Below, piece by piece: positions 30,626-39,538 of a stretch of 64,000 bases of DNA. Source of the DNA: Salimicrobium flavidum. GTDB lineage: Bacteria; Bacillota; Bacilli; Bacillales; Halobacillaceae. The notes below the pieces were generated by a model. The model saw only the letters and a program-made list of their open reading frames with translations. It was not told where the DNA came from and searched no databases. How positions within the stretch are numbered: the stretch's first letter is position 1; each line of letters opens with the position of its first letter. A program made the translations under genes and the position numbers. The stretch spans positions 62,001 through 126,000 of the forward strand of contig NZ_FTOC01000001.1 of the NCBI RefSeq assembly GCF_900156645.1, in the 5' to 3' direction.

Positions 30626-31333
30626 GTGGAGTTATCTGAACGTCTGTCTCTGATCAGCAGGTATCTGCCGGAAGAAACCGTTTTTGCAGATATCGGATCA
30701 GACCACGCCTATTTACCGGTCAGTTTTTGTCTGGAGCACCCGAAGACCCGTGCAATAGCCGGCGAGGTTAATCAAGGGCCATTTAATAGCGCGCAGAAAG
30801 TCATTGAACAATATGGTATGGAAGAAAGGGTTACAGTAAGGCTCGGAGACGGGCTGGAGGTCCTTCAAAAAGATGAAGTATCGGAAGTGGTCATCGCCGG
30901 TATGGGAGGACCCTTGATCGCTTCTATATTAGAGAATGGGAAAGAGAAACTTTCCGGTGTCCATCGATTACTCCTGCAACCGAATGTTCATTCTGTAGTT
31001 GTACGAGGATGGCTCGAGGAGAATGGATTTTTTTTGGTGGAGGAAGAGATCATCGAAGAAAATGGACATATATACGAAGTGCTTATAGCAGATCGATATG
31101 CCGAGGAGACGCTCTATTCCGATGAGAATAAAGAAACCGAACTGTGGCTTGGGCCGCTCTTGATGAAGAGGAAAAATAGCTCATTTATTAAAAAATGGGA
31201 ACGCCAATTGGATAATAATAGAAGGATACAACGGCAGCTTGAACAATCTTCTACTCCTCAGATGCGAAAAAAACAGGAAATAGAAAAAGAGATTGATATA
31301 TTAAAGGAGGTTCTCTACAGTGAAAACAGTTAA
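30626..31333 (+). CDS. trmK: tRNA (adenine22-N1)-methyltransferase TrmK
   Basis: 235 residues. A Rossmann SAM domain (FADIGSDHAYLPV, AGEVNQGPF, VIAGMGGPLI) is followed by a C-terminal coiled coil. It methylates A22 of tRNAs. The start is GTG 30626 after AAGGAGGAGC. It overlaps the next gene by 14 bp, as in Bacillus (yqfN-yqfO). Confidence 0.93.
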   Translation: MELSERLSLISRYLPEETVFADIGSDHAYLPVSFCLEHPKTRAIAGEVNQGPFNSAQKVIEQYGMEERVTVRLGDGLEVLQKDEVSEVVIAGMGGPLIASILENGKEKLSGVHRLLLQPNVHSVVVRGWLEENGFFLVEEEIIEENGHIYEVLIADRYAEETLYSDENKETELWLGPLLMKRKNSSFIKKWERQLDNNRRIQRQLEQSSTPQMRKKQEIEKEIDILKEVLYSENS

Positions 31334-32423
31334 AGCAGGTGAGATCATTCAGATAATGGAACGATGGGCTCCTGAAGCATGGGCTTTCGACTGGGATAAT
31401 GTAGGACTTCAAGTAGGGTCGAAGAACAAACAGATCTCGAAAGTGATGGTAACTCTAGATGTTCTTGAAAATGTAGTGGACGAAGCGATTCAGGAAGGTG
31501 CTGATCTTATTATTGCTCACCACCCGGTTTTGTTCGTGAAACCTGATTCCATTAACACAGATCAGTCAAGGGGACGTATATTGCAGAAGTTGCTCTCACA
31601 TGACATTACTGTTTATGCTTCTCACACAAACCTTGATATCGCTGAAGGCGGAGTGAATGACGTACTGAGTGAAAGAATCGGTCTTAAGGAAACAAGACCG
31701 TTCGTCGCCAATTTCCAGGAGAATGTTTATAAAGTAGCCATCCACACTCCAGTCGATCACAGAGAAGCTATTCGGGATGCAATGTCTGAAGCCGGGGGAG
31801 GACATTTGGGAGACTACAGTCACTGTACTTTTCAAATTGAGGGGGAAGGGACGTTCAAACCTCTTGAAGGAGCTGATCCATTCATAGGAGAGGCCGGAGA
31901 GCTCGAAAAGGTGCAAGAAGTGAAAATAGAGACAATCGTCAAAGAGAAGAATCTTGATTCCGTGCTGCAATCCATCAAAAAAGCTCATCCTTATGAAGAA
32001 CCTGCTTATGATGTCTACCGGGTAGAGATAAACGGAGAAAAAAGGGGATTGGGGCGAATCGGTAAGTTACCGGAGAGTATCGATCTTAAGTCGTTTACCA
32101 AAGAAGTGAAAAAAGCCTATGATGTCCCCGCACTACGAGTTACCGGTGCCGATACTAAAAAGATAAAAACGGTGGCAGTAGTCGGAGGCAGCGGTGAAGA
32201 CTTCTTCAAAGCTGCCAAGGCTAAAGGCGCGGACGTACTTATTACCGGAGATGTCACTTTCCACAAAGCACAGGAAGCATGGGCCGAGGGGCTGGCGATA
32301 ATTGATCCTGGTCATCACGTGGAAAAACTCATCTGCTCTGAAATAAAAGAAAGGATCGAAAACGAGCAGGAGGTTGAAGTTATATTATCTGAGTCCGACA
32401 CTGAACCTTTTCGCTTTATGTAA
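31320..32423 (+). CDS. yqfO: Nif3-like dinuclear metal center protein (YqfO)
   Basis: 367 residues. Two Nif3 halves carry the metal-ligand motifs LIIAHHPVLF, ASHTNLDIAEGG, GDVTFHKAQ and DPGHHVEK. A CutA/PII-like insertion of about 100 residues (roughly 130-235) separates them, as in the long Bacillus form. The function is not settled; a GTP cyclohydrolase or quality-control role has been proposed. The start is GTG 31320, after AAAGGAGG, overlapping trmK. Confidence 0.92.
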   Translation: MKTVKAGEIIQIMERWAPEAWAFDWDNVGLQVGSKNKQISKVMVTLDVLENVVDEAIQEGADLIIAHHPVLFVKPDSINTDQSRGRILQKLLSHDITVYASHTNLDIAEGGVNDVLSERIGLKETRPFVANFQENVYKVAIHTPVDHREAIRDAMSEAGGGHLGDYSHCTFQIEGEGTFKPLEGADPFIGEAGELEKVQEVKIETIVKEKNLDSVLQSIKKAHPYEEPAYDVYRVEINGEKRGLGRIGKLPESIDLKSFTKEVKKAYDVPALRVTGADTKKIKTVAVVGGSGEDFFKAAKAKGADVLITGDVTFHKAQEAWAEGLAIIDPGHHVEKLICSEIKERIENEQEVEVILSESDTEPFRFM

Positions 32424-32424
32424 A

Positions 32425-32599
32425 GGCTCTATTAAAGCCCGTTGTTGATTTTAAGAACGAAGGGTAGAGACGCCTGCGGAAATGGCATGAACGGAAAATC
32501 ACCGGAATCGACAATGGGTAGATTCCGGAAGCCCGCGTCATGCCCGCGGCAAGCTTCCACCCGAAGAGACGAAAATCAACAATAAATGATAACAGAGCC
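32425..32599 (+). repeat. 175-bp imperfect palindromic repeat (Bacillaceae intergenic repeat / MITE-like)
   Basis: Nested inverted repeats converge on one centre: GGCTCT (32425) with AGAGCC (32594), TTGTTGATTTT (32442-32452) with AAAATCAACAA (32572-32582), GGCATGA (32484) with TCATGCC (32538), and CCGGAATC (32502) with GATTCCGG (32521). The whole element folds as one long hairpin and has no ORF. It resembles a dispersed repeat type I recall from Bacillaceae intergenic regions (with CCTGCGG, GCATG and CCACCCGAAGA blocks). Copy number cannot be judged from one window. Confidence 0.7.
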
Positions 32600-32714
32600 A
32601 AAATTAAATATCAGTTAAAGACGGGACAATCAAATGGTTACCATGAGTAATGAGAACATGCCTACAGAAGGCTCCGTATTTTTCTTTGAATGTGTTAGTG
32701 ATACTTGAATGCAT

Positions 32715-32751
32715 ATAAAAAACCGAACAAAAATTTTGTTCGGCTTTTTAT
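32715..32751 (-). terminator. Bidirectional terminator downstream of ispH
   Basis: AAAAACCGAACAAAAATTTTGTTCGG-type palindrome with T-runs on both strands lies just beyond the ispH stop. Confidence 0.88.
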
Positions 32752-32773
32752 GATTTTACTTCTAGGCTTTCTT

Positions 32774-33745
32774 TTAATTCTGTTTAGAAGTTTTCGGCTT
32801 GCTTTGTTTTCTTTTCACAGGAGGCAAGATCTTTTTCTGTTCCACTTTGGATTCACGGATCCACGTATCTTCATCTTCGGTATCGAAGTTTTCAATGAAG
32901 CGGATAACCTCTTTAGTGATTGGCGTAGGTGTAGAAGCCCCTGCAGTTACTGCAACCGTTTGTACTCCCTCGAGCCAGTCGAGATCGATGTCAGTAACGT
33001 CTTTGATCCGATACGCCTGGGTGCCGGCTTTTTCTATAGAAACCTGGGCAAGTCGATTAGAGTTGTTACTCTTAGGGTCACCTACAACCAGTGTAAGATC
33101 GGCTTCCCCTGCCTGTTCGGAGACGGCTTCCTGACGTACTTGGGTAGCCATGCAAATTTCCTGATGCTTCTCTGTATGAGGATACTTTTCTTTCACTTTT
33201 TCCATCACGTCATAAACATCCCACTGGCTCATAGTAGTCTGGTTCGTGATCAACAATTTGTCGCTTTGTACTTCCAGGTCTTCTACTTCTTCTTCTGTCT
33301 GGATAAGGTGTACCTTTCCTGGAGCGACTCCAAGAGCACCCTCAGGTTCAGGATGGCCTCGCTTACCTACGTAGACGATTTCATATCCTTCGGCCACTTT
33401 ATCCCGGATAAGATTATGCGTATTCGTTACATCGGGGCAAGTGGCATCAAGTGTCATGAGTCCTTTTTCTTTGGCCCGTTCTTTCACCTCGGGTGATACC
33501 CCGTGGGCAGTAAAGACGACGGTGCCGTCATTTATGCTTTCCAATATTTCCAGACGATTTTCTCCGTCGAGAGTTATAATTCCTTCTTTTTCAAAAGCAT
33601 CTGTTACGTGAGAGTTATGAACAATCATTCCCAGTATATAAATTGGGCGTGGGAGATTCGGGTCCTTTGCTGCGTTCTGAGCAATAACCATCGCATCCAC
33701 GACACCGTAGCAATAGCCACGAGGGGCAATTTTAATAACTTCCAT
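32774..33745 (-). CDS. ispH: 4-hydroxy-3-methylbut-2-enyl diphosphate reductase
   Basis: 323 residues. The three conserved cysteines of the iron-sulfur cluster lie in [17 protein letters not shown] and the HQEICMATQ region. [17 protein letters not shown] and AGASTPTPI are family motifs. IspH carries out the last step of the MEP isoprenoid pathway, and ispG is 4 kb away. ATG 33745 follows GGAGGAGG; the longer frame to 33784 overlaps the promoter. A short Lys-rich tail ([16 protein letters not shown]) extends past the core. Confidence 0.96.
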   Translation of the reverse strand: MEVIKIAPRGYCYGVVDAMVIAQNAAKDPNLPRPIYILGMIVHNSHVTDAFEKEGIITLDGENRLEILESINDGTVVFTAHGVSPEVKERAKEKGLMTLDATCPDVTNTHNLIRDKVAEGYEIVYVGKRGHPEPEGALGVAPGKVHLIQTEEEVEDLEVQSDKLLITNQTTMSQWDVYDVMEKVKEKYPHTEKHQEICMATQVRQEAVSEQAGEADLTLVVGDPKSNNSNRLAQVSIEKAGTQAYRIKDVTDIDLDWLEGVQTVAVTAGASTPTPITKEVIRFIENFDTEDEDTWIRESKVEQKKILPPVKRKQSKPKTSKQN

Positions 33746-33782
33746 GTACGTATGTCCTCCTCCGTCTTCAAACTCTAGTTCC

Positions 33783-33811
33783 ATTATAAAGGTAATTGAA
33801 GCTGATGTAAA
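33783..33811 (-). promoter_or_regulatory. SigA-type promoter of ispH
   Basis: On the minus strand TTTACA (33811-33806), 17 bp, TATAAT (33788-33783). Confidence 0.78.
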
Positions 33812-33882
33812 AATTATTAGTGTGCATTATTTATCAGCCTCTATTATAATGGGGAAAGGATTAATACTAAAGGAGTTTGATT

Positions 33883-35205
33883 ATGACTAACCATTCGTTC
33901 AATCAATATGATATAAATGAAACCGTTTCTGATATAGTAACGGCTCTCAAATTCAAAGAACCGACAGAAGTACAACATAAGGTGTTGCCTCCTTTTTTGA
34001 GAGGAGAAAGTGTAATTGCCAAGTCCCATACCGGGTCAGGAAAAACACACGCCTATTTGTTACCGATATTCAACCGTCTTACAACCGATAAAAAGGTACA
34101 GGCGGTTATTACAGCCCCTACAAGGGAACTGGCGATGCAGATCCAGGAGGAAGTCAAAAAGTCATTGCAGGGGACTAAATTTGATGAAGAAGTGAGAACG
34201 AAGCTCGTAACCGGAGGAAGCGATAAATACAGAATGATGGAACAGCTGAAAAAGAACCCTCCTCAGATAGTCGTAGGTACACCTGGGAGAATACTTGATA
34301 TGACTGAAGAAGGCGCGCTCGATCTCTTTGAAGCGAATACCTTCATTCTGGATGAGGCAGATCTCATGGTGGATTTAGGGTTCATAGATGAAGTCGATCA
34401 GATTTTGACCAGAATGAAAGAAGATATTCAAATCGGAGTTTTCTCAGCGACAATTCCGGAACGGTTACAGCCATTTCTTAAAAAATATTTGCAGTCGCCT
34501 GCTTTTATCGAAGCGGATATGGGACAGCTAACCCCTGAGTCGATGGAGCATAGACTAGTGGAATTGAAGCACAAAAACCCTGCTGATATCATCATCGATA
34601 TTTCTAAAGCCATCCAGCCTTATCTTGCGATTATTTTCACAAATGGCAAGGCGGAAGCGGATAATCTTGCTGCCGAGCTGACAGCGCGAGGAATGGAGCC
34701 GGGTCTTATTCACGGAGGGCTTACTCCAAGAGAACGTAAAAGGGTCCTGAAAGATCTGAAGGATCTGCGTTTTCAGTATATTGTGGCCACTGATTTAGCT
34801 GCACGTGGAATTGATATTAAGGGTGTCAGTCACGTTATCAACGCCCAGATGCCGAAAGAGACGGAGTTTTATCTGCACCGGGTAGGTCGTACGGCCAGGG
34901 CAGGGCTCGAAGGTACTGCGATTAATCTTTATAAAGAAGAAGATCTCCCACTGATCGAGAAGCTGAAAAGCAAAGGGTTGACGTTCACTTTCTATGAAGT
35001 GAAAAAAGGTGAATGGAAAGAAGTGAAAGATTACAGTCACCGGCAGAAAAGAGAAAGACAAGAAGGCGATATGGAGAAGAAAGCGAAACAAATGGTTCGG
35101 AAGCCGAAAAAGGTGAAGCCTGGGTATAAGAGAAAAATGAAGTATAAAGCGGATAAAAATTATAAGCAGATGAAACGTGATAGTTACCGAAAAGGGAAAA
35201 AGTAA
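33883..35205 (+). CDS. cshB: DEAD-box RNA helicase CshB
   Basis: 440 residues. Helicase motifs appear in order: Q motif, I (AKSHTGSGKTHA), Ia (APTRELAMQIQ), Ib (VGTPGRILD), II (FILDEADLMVD), III (FSATIPE), V (ATDLAARGIDI) and VI (HRVGRTARAG). A highly basic tail follows (RKPKKVKPGYKRKMKYK). It acts in cold adaptation and RNA remodelling. ATG 33883 lies 7 nt after AAAGGAG. It is divergent from ispH. yqfQ, which sits between them in B. subtilis, is absent. Confidence 0.94.
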   Translation: MTNHSFNQYDINETVSDIVTALKFKEPTEVQHKVLPPFLRGESVIAKSHTGSGKTHAYLLPIFNRLTTDKKVQAVITAPTRELAMQIQEEVKKSLQGTKFDEEVRTKLVTGGSDKYRMMEQLKKNPPQIVVGTPGRILDMTEEGALDLFEANTFILDEADLMVDLGFIDEVDQILTRMKEDIQIGVFSATIPERLQPFLKKYLQSPAFIEADMGQLTPESMEHRLVELKHKNPADIIIDISKAIQPYLAIIFTNGKAEADNLAAELTARGMEPGLIHGGLTPRERKRVLKDLKDLRFQYIVATDLAARGIDIKGVSHVINAQMPKETEFYLHRVGRTARAGLEGTAINLYKEEDLPLIEKLKSKGLTFTFYEVKKGEWKEVKDYSHRQKRERQEGDMEKKAKQMVRKPKKVKPGYKRKMKYKADKNYKQMKRDSYRKGKK

Positions 35206-35223
35206 TGGAGGGTCAGAGTAGCT

Positions 35224-36120
35224 ATGGTTAAAATCGGTTCACATGTATCAATGAAAGGGAAAAAGATGTTAGAAGGGGCCAGCGAAGAAGCGGTCTCTTA
35301 TGGTTCGAATACGTTCATGATTTATACGGGCGCGCCTCAGAACACAAAGAGGAAACCAGTGGAAGAACTGAATATTGAAAATGGACAGACTCATATGAAA
35401 GAACATGGCATTGAAGAATTTGTAGTCCATGCCCCTTATATTATCAACGTGGGAAATACGACTAAGCCGGAAACGTTTCAGCTGGGAGTCGATTTTCTGA
35501 GAAATGAAATCTCCAGAACCGAGTCTCTTGGAGCCAAACAGATTGTCCTTCACCCCGGCTCCCACGTCGCTCAAGGAGCGGATATAGGGATTGCGAAGAT
35601 AATAGAAGGTCTCAATGAAGTACTATATAAGGATCAACACGTACAAATAGCCCTTGAGACTATGGCAGGTAAGGGCTCTGAAATCGGTAGAAAGTTCGAA
35701 GAGATAGCTGCGATCATGGAAGGAGTCGAGCATGACGAACACTTATCTGTATGTCTCGATACATGTCACATCCATGACGCCGGTTATGATATAGTTAACG
35801 ATTTTGATGGGGTGCTCGAAGAATTCGACCGGATCATAGGTTTGGATCGTCTGAAAGTCATTCACGTCAATGATAGCAAAAATGAGCGCGGTGCAGCGAA
35901 AGACCGTCATGAAAATATAGGATTTGGGCATATAGGTTTTGATGCTTTGCATTATGTAGTGCATCACCCCAAATTGGAGGCACTTCCTAAAATTTTGGAA
36001 ACTCCTTATGTAGGCGAAGATAAAAAAAATAAAAAACCTCCGTACAAGTTTGAAATCGATATGCTGAAAAGTGGAACTTTTAATGAAGACCTGAAAAATA
36101 AAATCATGAATAATCAATAA
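35224..36120 (+). CDS. nfo: Endonuclease IV (AP endonuclease)
   Basis: 298 residues. Metal ligands of the TIM-barrel enzyme are visible in [40 protein letters not shown] and [20 protein letters not shown]. It incises DNA at abasic sites in base-excision repair. It lies 18 bp after cshB, with a GGAGGGTCAGAG ribosome binding site, and ends at a palindromic terminator. Confidence 0.97.
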   Translation: MVKIGSHVSMKGKKMLEGASEEAVSYGSNTFMIYTGAPQNTKRKPVEELNIENGQTHMKEHGIEEFVVHAPYIINVGNTTKPETFQLGVDFLRNEISRTESLGAKQIVLHPGSHVAQGADIGIAKIIEGLNEVLYKDQHVQIALETMAGKGSEIGRKFEEIAAIMEGVEHDEHLSVCLDTCHIHDAGYDIVNDFDGVLEEFDRIIGLDRLKVIHVNDSKNERGAAKDRHENIGFGHIGFDALHYVVHHPKLEALPKILETPYVGEDKKNKKPPYKFEIDMLKSGTFNEDLKNKIMNNQ

Positions 36121-36156
36121 GAAAAGCTGACGGAAAGCCCGTCAGCTTTTCTTATT
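36118..36156 (+). terminator. Terminator of cshB-nfo
   Basis: AAGAAAAGCTGACGG pairs with CCGTCAGCTTTTCTT around a short loop. Confidence 0.9.
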
Positions 36157-36273
36157 GAAGGGTGTGAAACTTCTGAAATGTTTAGTGAACAGGTATTAGG
36201 GCTATCGTTAAATGACTGCTCCTTTTTTTATATCGATTGTCTCCTCAGTAATGAAAGGATGTGAGTTGATGAA

Positions 36274-36302
36274 TTGCAATTTCAAACACTATTCGTTACT
36301 AT
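36274..36302 (+). promoter_or_regulatory. Candidate promoter of the transglycosylase gene
   Basis: TTGCAA (36274-36279), 17 bp, TACTAT (36297-36302), about 60 bp upstream of the gene. Confidence 0.5.
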
Positions 36303-36363
36303 GTATCAATAGGTCATAAAGCACAGGCCTATAGTTGTAAAGGTAAGAAAGGAGATGAGTCAT

Positions 36364-37080
36364 TTGATGCAGAAAAAACATTTATGGCAAAGTGTCATAG
36401 TTGTTTTGATAATTGCAGTTACCGCAGTGACTGTTGATCAGTTGAAATCACATACTCATGACAAATTATCAACTGATAAACGGGAATTACAAGCAGAATT
36501 AGAACAACTGCAATCAGAAAATGAATACGTCACTTCAAAACTGAGTGACTCACCAAAATCAACCAAAAATAATGTTGAATCGTGGAAAACTATGAATAAA
36601 AAAGCTGAAAATCTCGTTTCGGAAAGCGAAGGGAAATTCAAAAAGACGTGGGCATTGTTTTTAGTGAAAGAATCAAAAGCGCATGATATTGATCCATTTA
36701 TTGTTTACGAACTTTTGAAGGTGGAAACGGGCAATACTTTCGATCCTGAACTCGTAGGACCGGAAACGGAGTACGGTCAGGCATATGGTATGAGCCAATT
36801 CATGACGAACACTGCTCCCTGGATTGCTGATATGGCTGATTTATCTTATGAAAAAGGGAAATTGTTTGACCCATATTATTCTATGAAGCTGTCAGTCACC
36901 TATCTCGATTTTCTGAAACAAGAATACGATGGAGACTGGGATAAAGCATTGACGGCTTATCACAGAGGCATGGGTGGACTGGAACAATATATGTCTGAAA
37001 ATGGAGATGCCAAAAGCTGGTATGCTTTAGAGATCCAGTCTAAATCAGAAAACCACGCGACAGTAGCTGTGGCCAACTAA
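36364..37080 (+). CDS. Lytic transglycosylase SLT domain protein, membrane-anchored
   Basis: About 238 residues. An N-terminal membrane helix (about 8-25) is followed by a coiled coil (about 35-75) and an SLT domain (about 90-215). The catalytic Glu probably lies in LLKVETGNTF, with AYGMSQFM as the GLMQ-like motif and ALTAYHRGMGGL as the AYNAG-like motif. It would cleave peptidoglycan glycan strands outside the membrane. GGAG at 36351 supports TTG 36364; ATG 36367 and ATG 36355 are alternatives. It is flanked by unrelated genes and has its own candidate promoter. Confidence 0.85.
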   Translation: MMQKKHLWQSVIVVLIIAVTAVTVDQLKSHTHDKLSTDKRELQAELEQLQSENEYVTSKLSDSPKSTKNNVESWKTMNKKAENLVSESEGKFKKTWALFLVKESKAHDIDPFIVYELLKVETGNTFDPELVGPETEYGQAYGMSQFMTNTAPWIADMADLSYEKGKLFDPYYSMKLSVTYLDFLKQEYDGDWDKALTAYHRGMGGLEQYMSENGDAKSWYALEIQSKSENHATVAVAN

Positions 37081-37104
37081 ATGACTAAGTAATAGTCTAT
37101 GGAA

Positions 37105-37280
37105 GGCAAGAAGCTCGAGGAGTACAAAATAAAGATGTGTTATCCGAAATCAGAGAAGGGAATCTCTGGATCTTAAAGTCTTGCCCACGAAGATCATCGA
37201 GCCTGAGAACTGAATGTCAGAAAGAAGATAAAAAGAAAATATCAATAAAAGGTGCGGGTGTGGCCCGTACCTTTTATTAT
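37105..37280 (+). ncRNA. Candidate structured RNA or structured 3' UTR ending in a terminator
   Basis: Two complementary pairs interlock: GGCAAGA (37105-37111) with TCTTGCC (37179-37185), and GCTCGA (37113-37118) with TCGAGC (37197-37202). This is a pseudoknot order. A CAGAGA/TCTCTG hairpin (37151-37168) sits inside, and the segment ends at an intrinsic terminator (37246-37280). No coding frame is visible. It may be the 3' UTR of the transglycosylase gene. Confidence 0.4.
37246..37280 (+). terminator. Terminator downstream of the transglycosylase / candidate RNA
   Basis: AAAAGGTGCGGG pairs with CCCGTACCTTTT around a short loop, followed by ATTAT. Confidence 0.75.
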
Positions 37281-37338
37281 AAAATGATGAAGACGAAAAA
37301 GGATTATAAGTAAAAAAGAAGAACTAGGGAACCAATGT

Positions 37339-37382
37339 AAAAAAAGACTGTCATGATTTTAAAATCATGACAGTCTTTTTAA
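37339..37382 (-). terminator. Bidirectional terminator downstream of ispG
   Basis: A perfect palindrome, AAAAAGACTGTCATGATT paired with its complement around TTAA, gives T-runs on both strands. Confidence 0.9.
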
Positions 37383-37454
37383 ATAGCTTTGAAATTCTCT
37401 GAATTATTATAAAGAATTTGAATTGTAAGAGTTACTAAATTGTGAAAAAGAAAA

Positions 37455-38558
37455 TCAGTTAATGATTCCTGCTTCTCTTTGTTTTTCATAATGCTCTTCA
37501 GCCAGTTTGTCGACTTCTTTCTTCAATTCATCAACCATGATGTCTTCAGGAACTTTACGGATGATCTCTCCGTGCCTGAATAGCAATCCTTCACCGCGAG
37601 CCCCTGCAATCCCGATATCAGCTTCACGAGCTTCACCAGGACCGTTCACGGCACAGCCGAGGACGGCCACTTTGATAGGAGCCTTGATTGACTGGATATA
37701 TTCTTCGACTTCGTTGGCAATACTGATCAAGTCTATCTCTATCCTTCCGCAAGTAGGGCAGGAAATCAATGTTGCGGCATTGTCAGCCAGACCATATGTT
37801 TTCAGAAGTTCTCTCGCAACTTTCACTTCTTCCACCGGATCGGCACTCAAGCTGACACGTACCGTACTACCGATCCCTTTACTAAGAATAGCCCCGAGGC
37901 CTGCAGCACTTTTTACAGTTCCTGCGAAAAGCGTACCCGATTCTGTAATACCCAGGTGAAGAGGGTAGGAAATTTGTTCAGCCGCTTTTTCATAAGCGTC
38001 GATGGCAAGTTTCACATCGGAAGCTTTCAACGATACGATGATATCATGAAAATCGAGTTCTTCGAGAATCTGAATATGGTGAAGGGCACTTTCCACCATT
38101 CCCTGTGCTGTAGGATATCCGTATTTCTCGAGAATGTGTCTTTCAAGAGAACCGGCATTTACTCCGATACGGATTGGCACACCATTCTCTTTGGCGGCTT
38201 TTACTACCTGTTCGACTTTCTCGCGTTTACCGATATTCCCTGGGTTGATTCTGATTTTGTCTGCGCCACCTTCAATGGCTTTCAAGGCTTTCCGATAATC
38301 GAAGTGTATATCGACGACGAGCGGTATATTGATACGTTTTTTGATTTCAGGTATAGCGTCAGCATCCCGGTCTTCCGGACAGGCTACACGGACAATTTGA
38401 CATCCTGCTTCTTCCAAACGAAGGATTTCAGCAACCGTTGCCTCTACGTCATGCGTTTTCGTCGTTGTCATGGACTGTACGACGACCTGATCGGATCCTC
38501 CGATTGTTAGGTTTCCGACTTTTACCGGTCGGGTGTCTTTTCTGTGTGTAATCGCCAT
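37455..38558 (-). CDS. ispG: 4-hydroxy-3-methylbut-2-en-1-yl diphosphate synthase
   Basis: 367 residues. The TIM barrel begins [18 protein letters not shown]. The C-terminal iron-sulfur domain has its cysteine ligands in SCPTCGR and [11 protein letters not shown]. It makes HMBPP in the MEP pathway, the substrate of IspH. ATG 38558 follows AAGGAGCGA. It is transcribed alone between opposing terminators. Confidence 0.97.
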   Translation of the reverse strand: MAITHRKDTRPVKVGNLTIGGSDQVVVQSMTTTKTHDVEATVAEILRLEEAGCQIVRVACPEDRDADAIPEIKKRINIPLVVDIHFDYRKALKAIEGGADKIRINPGNIGKREKVEQVVKAAKENGVPIRIGVNAGSLERHILEKYGYPTAQGMVESALHHIQILEELDFHDIIVSLKASDVKLAIDAYEKAAEQISYPLHLGITESGTLFAGTVKSAAGLGAILSKGIGSTVRVSLSADPVEEVKVARELLKTYGLADNAATLISCPTCGRIEIDLISIANEVEEYIQSIKAPIKVAVLGCAVNGPGEAREADIGIAGARGEGLLFRHGEIIRKVPEDIMVDELKKEVDKLAEEHYEKQREAGIIN

Positions 38559-38753
38559 TTGAATCGCTCCTTTTACATTAAAAGGTTTCTCATTTTATTA
38601 TAACGGCTATTATTCTAAATGAGAAGTTTTCCTTTTTCCTTTATACTAAACAGTAATATCATATCATGTTTCTGATTTTCTACAAAGCAGGAGAATTTAT
38701 TGAAACCGAATTTGTTTCAGATTCGTACATATACTAAAGGTGAGGTGAATGAA

Positions 38754-39380
38754 ATGTTGACATATGACTGGGTAGCTTTCTTTATAACATTTTTAAGTAC
38801 AATGTTTCTCCTTGGGGAATTGCTCGTAAGGATGAAGGGGGTTTTCGCTTTACTCGGTATTGGGTTCATCACCGTCTATTTTTCCTCTTATCTTGAGCCG
38901 GATATGTTTTTCCTGATGGGGGCTATGTATATCCTGGGTCTTGCGTTACTTATCGTGGACGGTAAATTCATCAATGATGGGACACTCGGCACCATTGGCG
39001 CAGTTATAATGATCCTATCTGTCAGCCTCAGTGCTCCGACATGGGGAGCGGGTCTATACAGCGCAAGTGGAGTCGTTCTTGGCGGTTTATCTTCATTGGT
39101 ATTTCTTAAAGTGTTTCCGAGGCGGAAAATGTGGAGCAAGCTTGCATTGAACGATCAGTTATCGTCGGAGCGTGGTTATAACAGTATGAATGAAACATAT
39201 AGAGCTTTGATTGGGGAAGAAGGAGTTGCAGTAACGGATATGCGCCCGACAGGAACAATCAAAGTGAAGGGGGAAGAATATAGCGCTTCTACGAACGGAA
39301 AATGGATGGAAAAAGGGGACAAGATCACAGTGGAAAATGCGGATGGCACAAGAATACTTGTTAAGAAAGTGGAAGCCTGA
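38754..39380 (+). CDS. Short NfeD-like membrane protein
   Basis: 208 residues. About four membrane helices (5-135) are followed by a soluble OB-fold-type NfeD domain (about 150-208; GEEGVAVTDMRPTGTIKVKG). It lacks the ClpP-like protease part of the long NfeD at 14134. ATG 38754 is chosen after AAAGGTGAGG. The in-frame TTG 38700 has no ribosome binding site. Short NfeD proteins usually pair with a flotillin, but none is adjacent here. Confidence 0.82.
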   Translation: MLTYDWVAFFITFLSTMFLLGELLVRMKGVFALLGIGFITVYFSSYLEPDMFFLMGAMYILGLALLIVDGKFINDGTLGTIGAVIMILSVSLSAPTWGAGLYSASGVVLGGLSSLVFLKVFPRRKMWSKLALNDQLSSERGYNSMNETYRALIGEEGVAVTDMRPTGTIKVKGEEYSASTNGKWMEKGDKITVENADGTRILVKKVEA

Positions 39381-39403
39381 ACAGAGGGCTTCCACTTTCT
39401 TTT
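39365..39403 (+). terminator. Terminator of the short nfeD gene
   Basis: AAAGTGGAAGCC (overlapping the last codons) pairs with GGCTTCCACTTT and is followed by CTTTTG. Confidence 0.8.
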
Positions 39404-39538
39404 GTAAAGTTAATGTTAAGATTTGCGAATATCCTTTACAAGTACTCTGCCAATCATTAATAATGAATACGGCAATAGAGAGATAAATAAAATTATAATT
39501 TATTTGCACTACACTTGGATGATGAAAGGGTGGAGAAA

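Noticed and set aside
32705-33496. 263-codon plus-strand ORF over ispH
   Set aside because: It begins in the terminator palindrome and runs antisense to the clear ispH gene.
37956-38510. 184-codon plus-strand ORF over ispG
   Set aside because: Antisense shadow; ispG on the minus strand has all its cluster cysteines and a ribosome binding site.
39404-39514. Possible PhoP box upstream of nptA
   Set aside because: TTAATG and TTTACA hexamers are present but not at 11-bp spacing, and intermediate repeats are poor.
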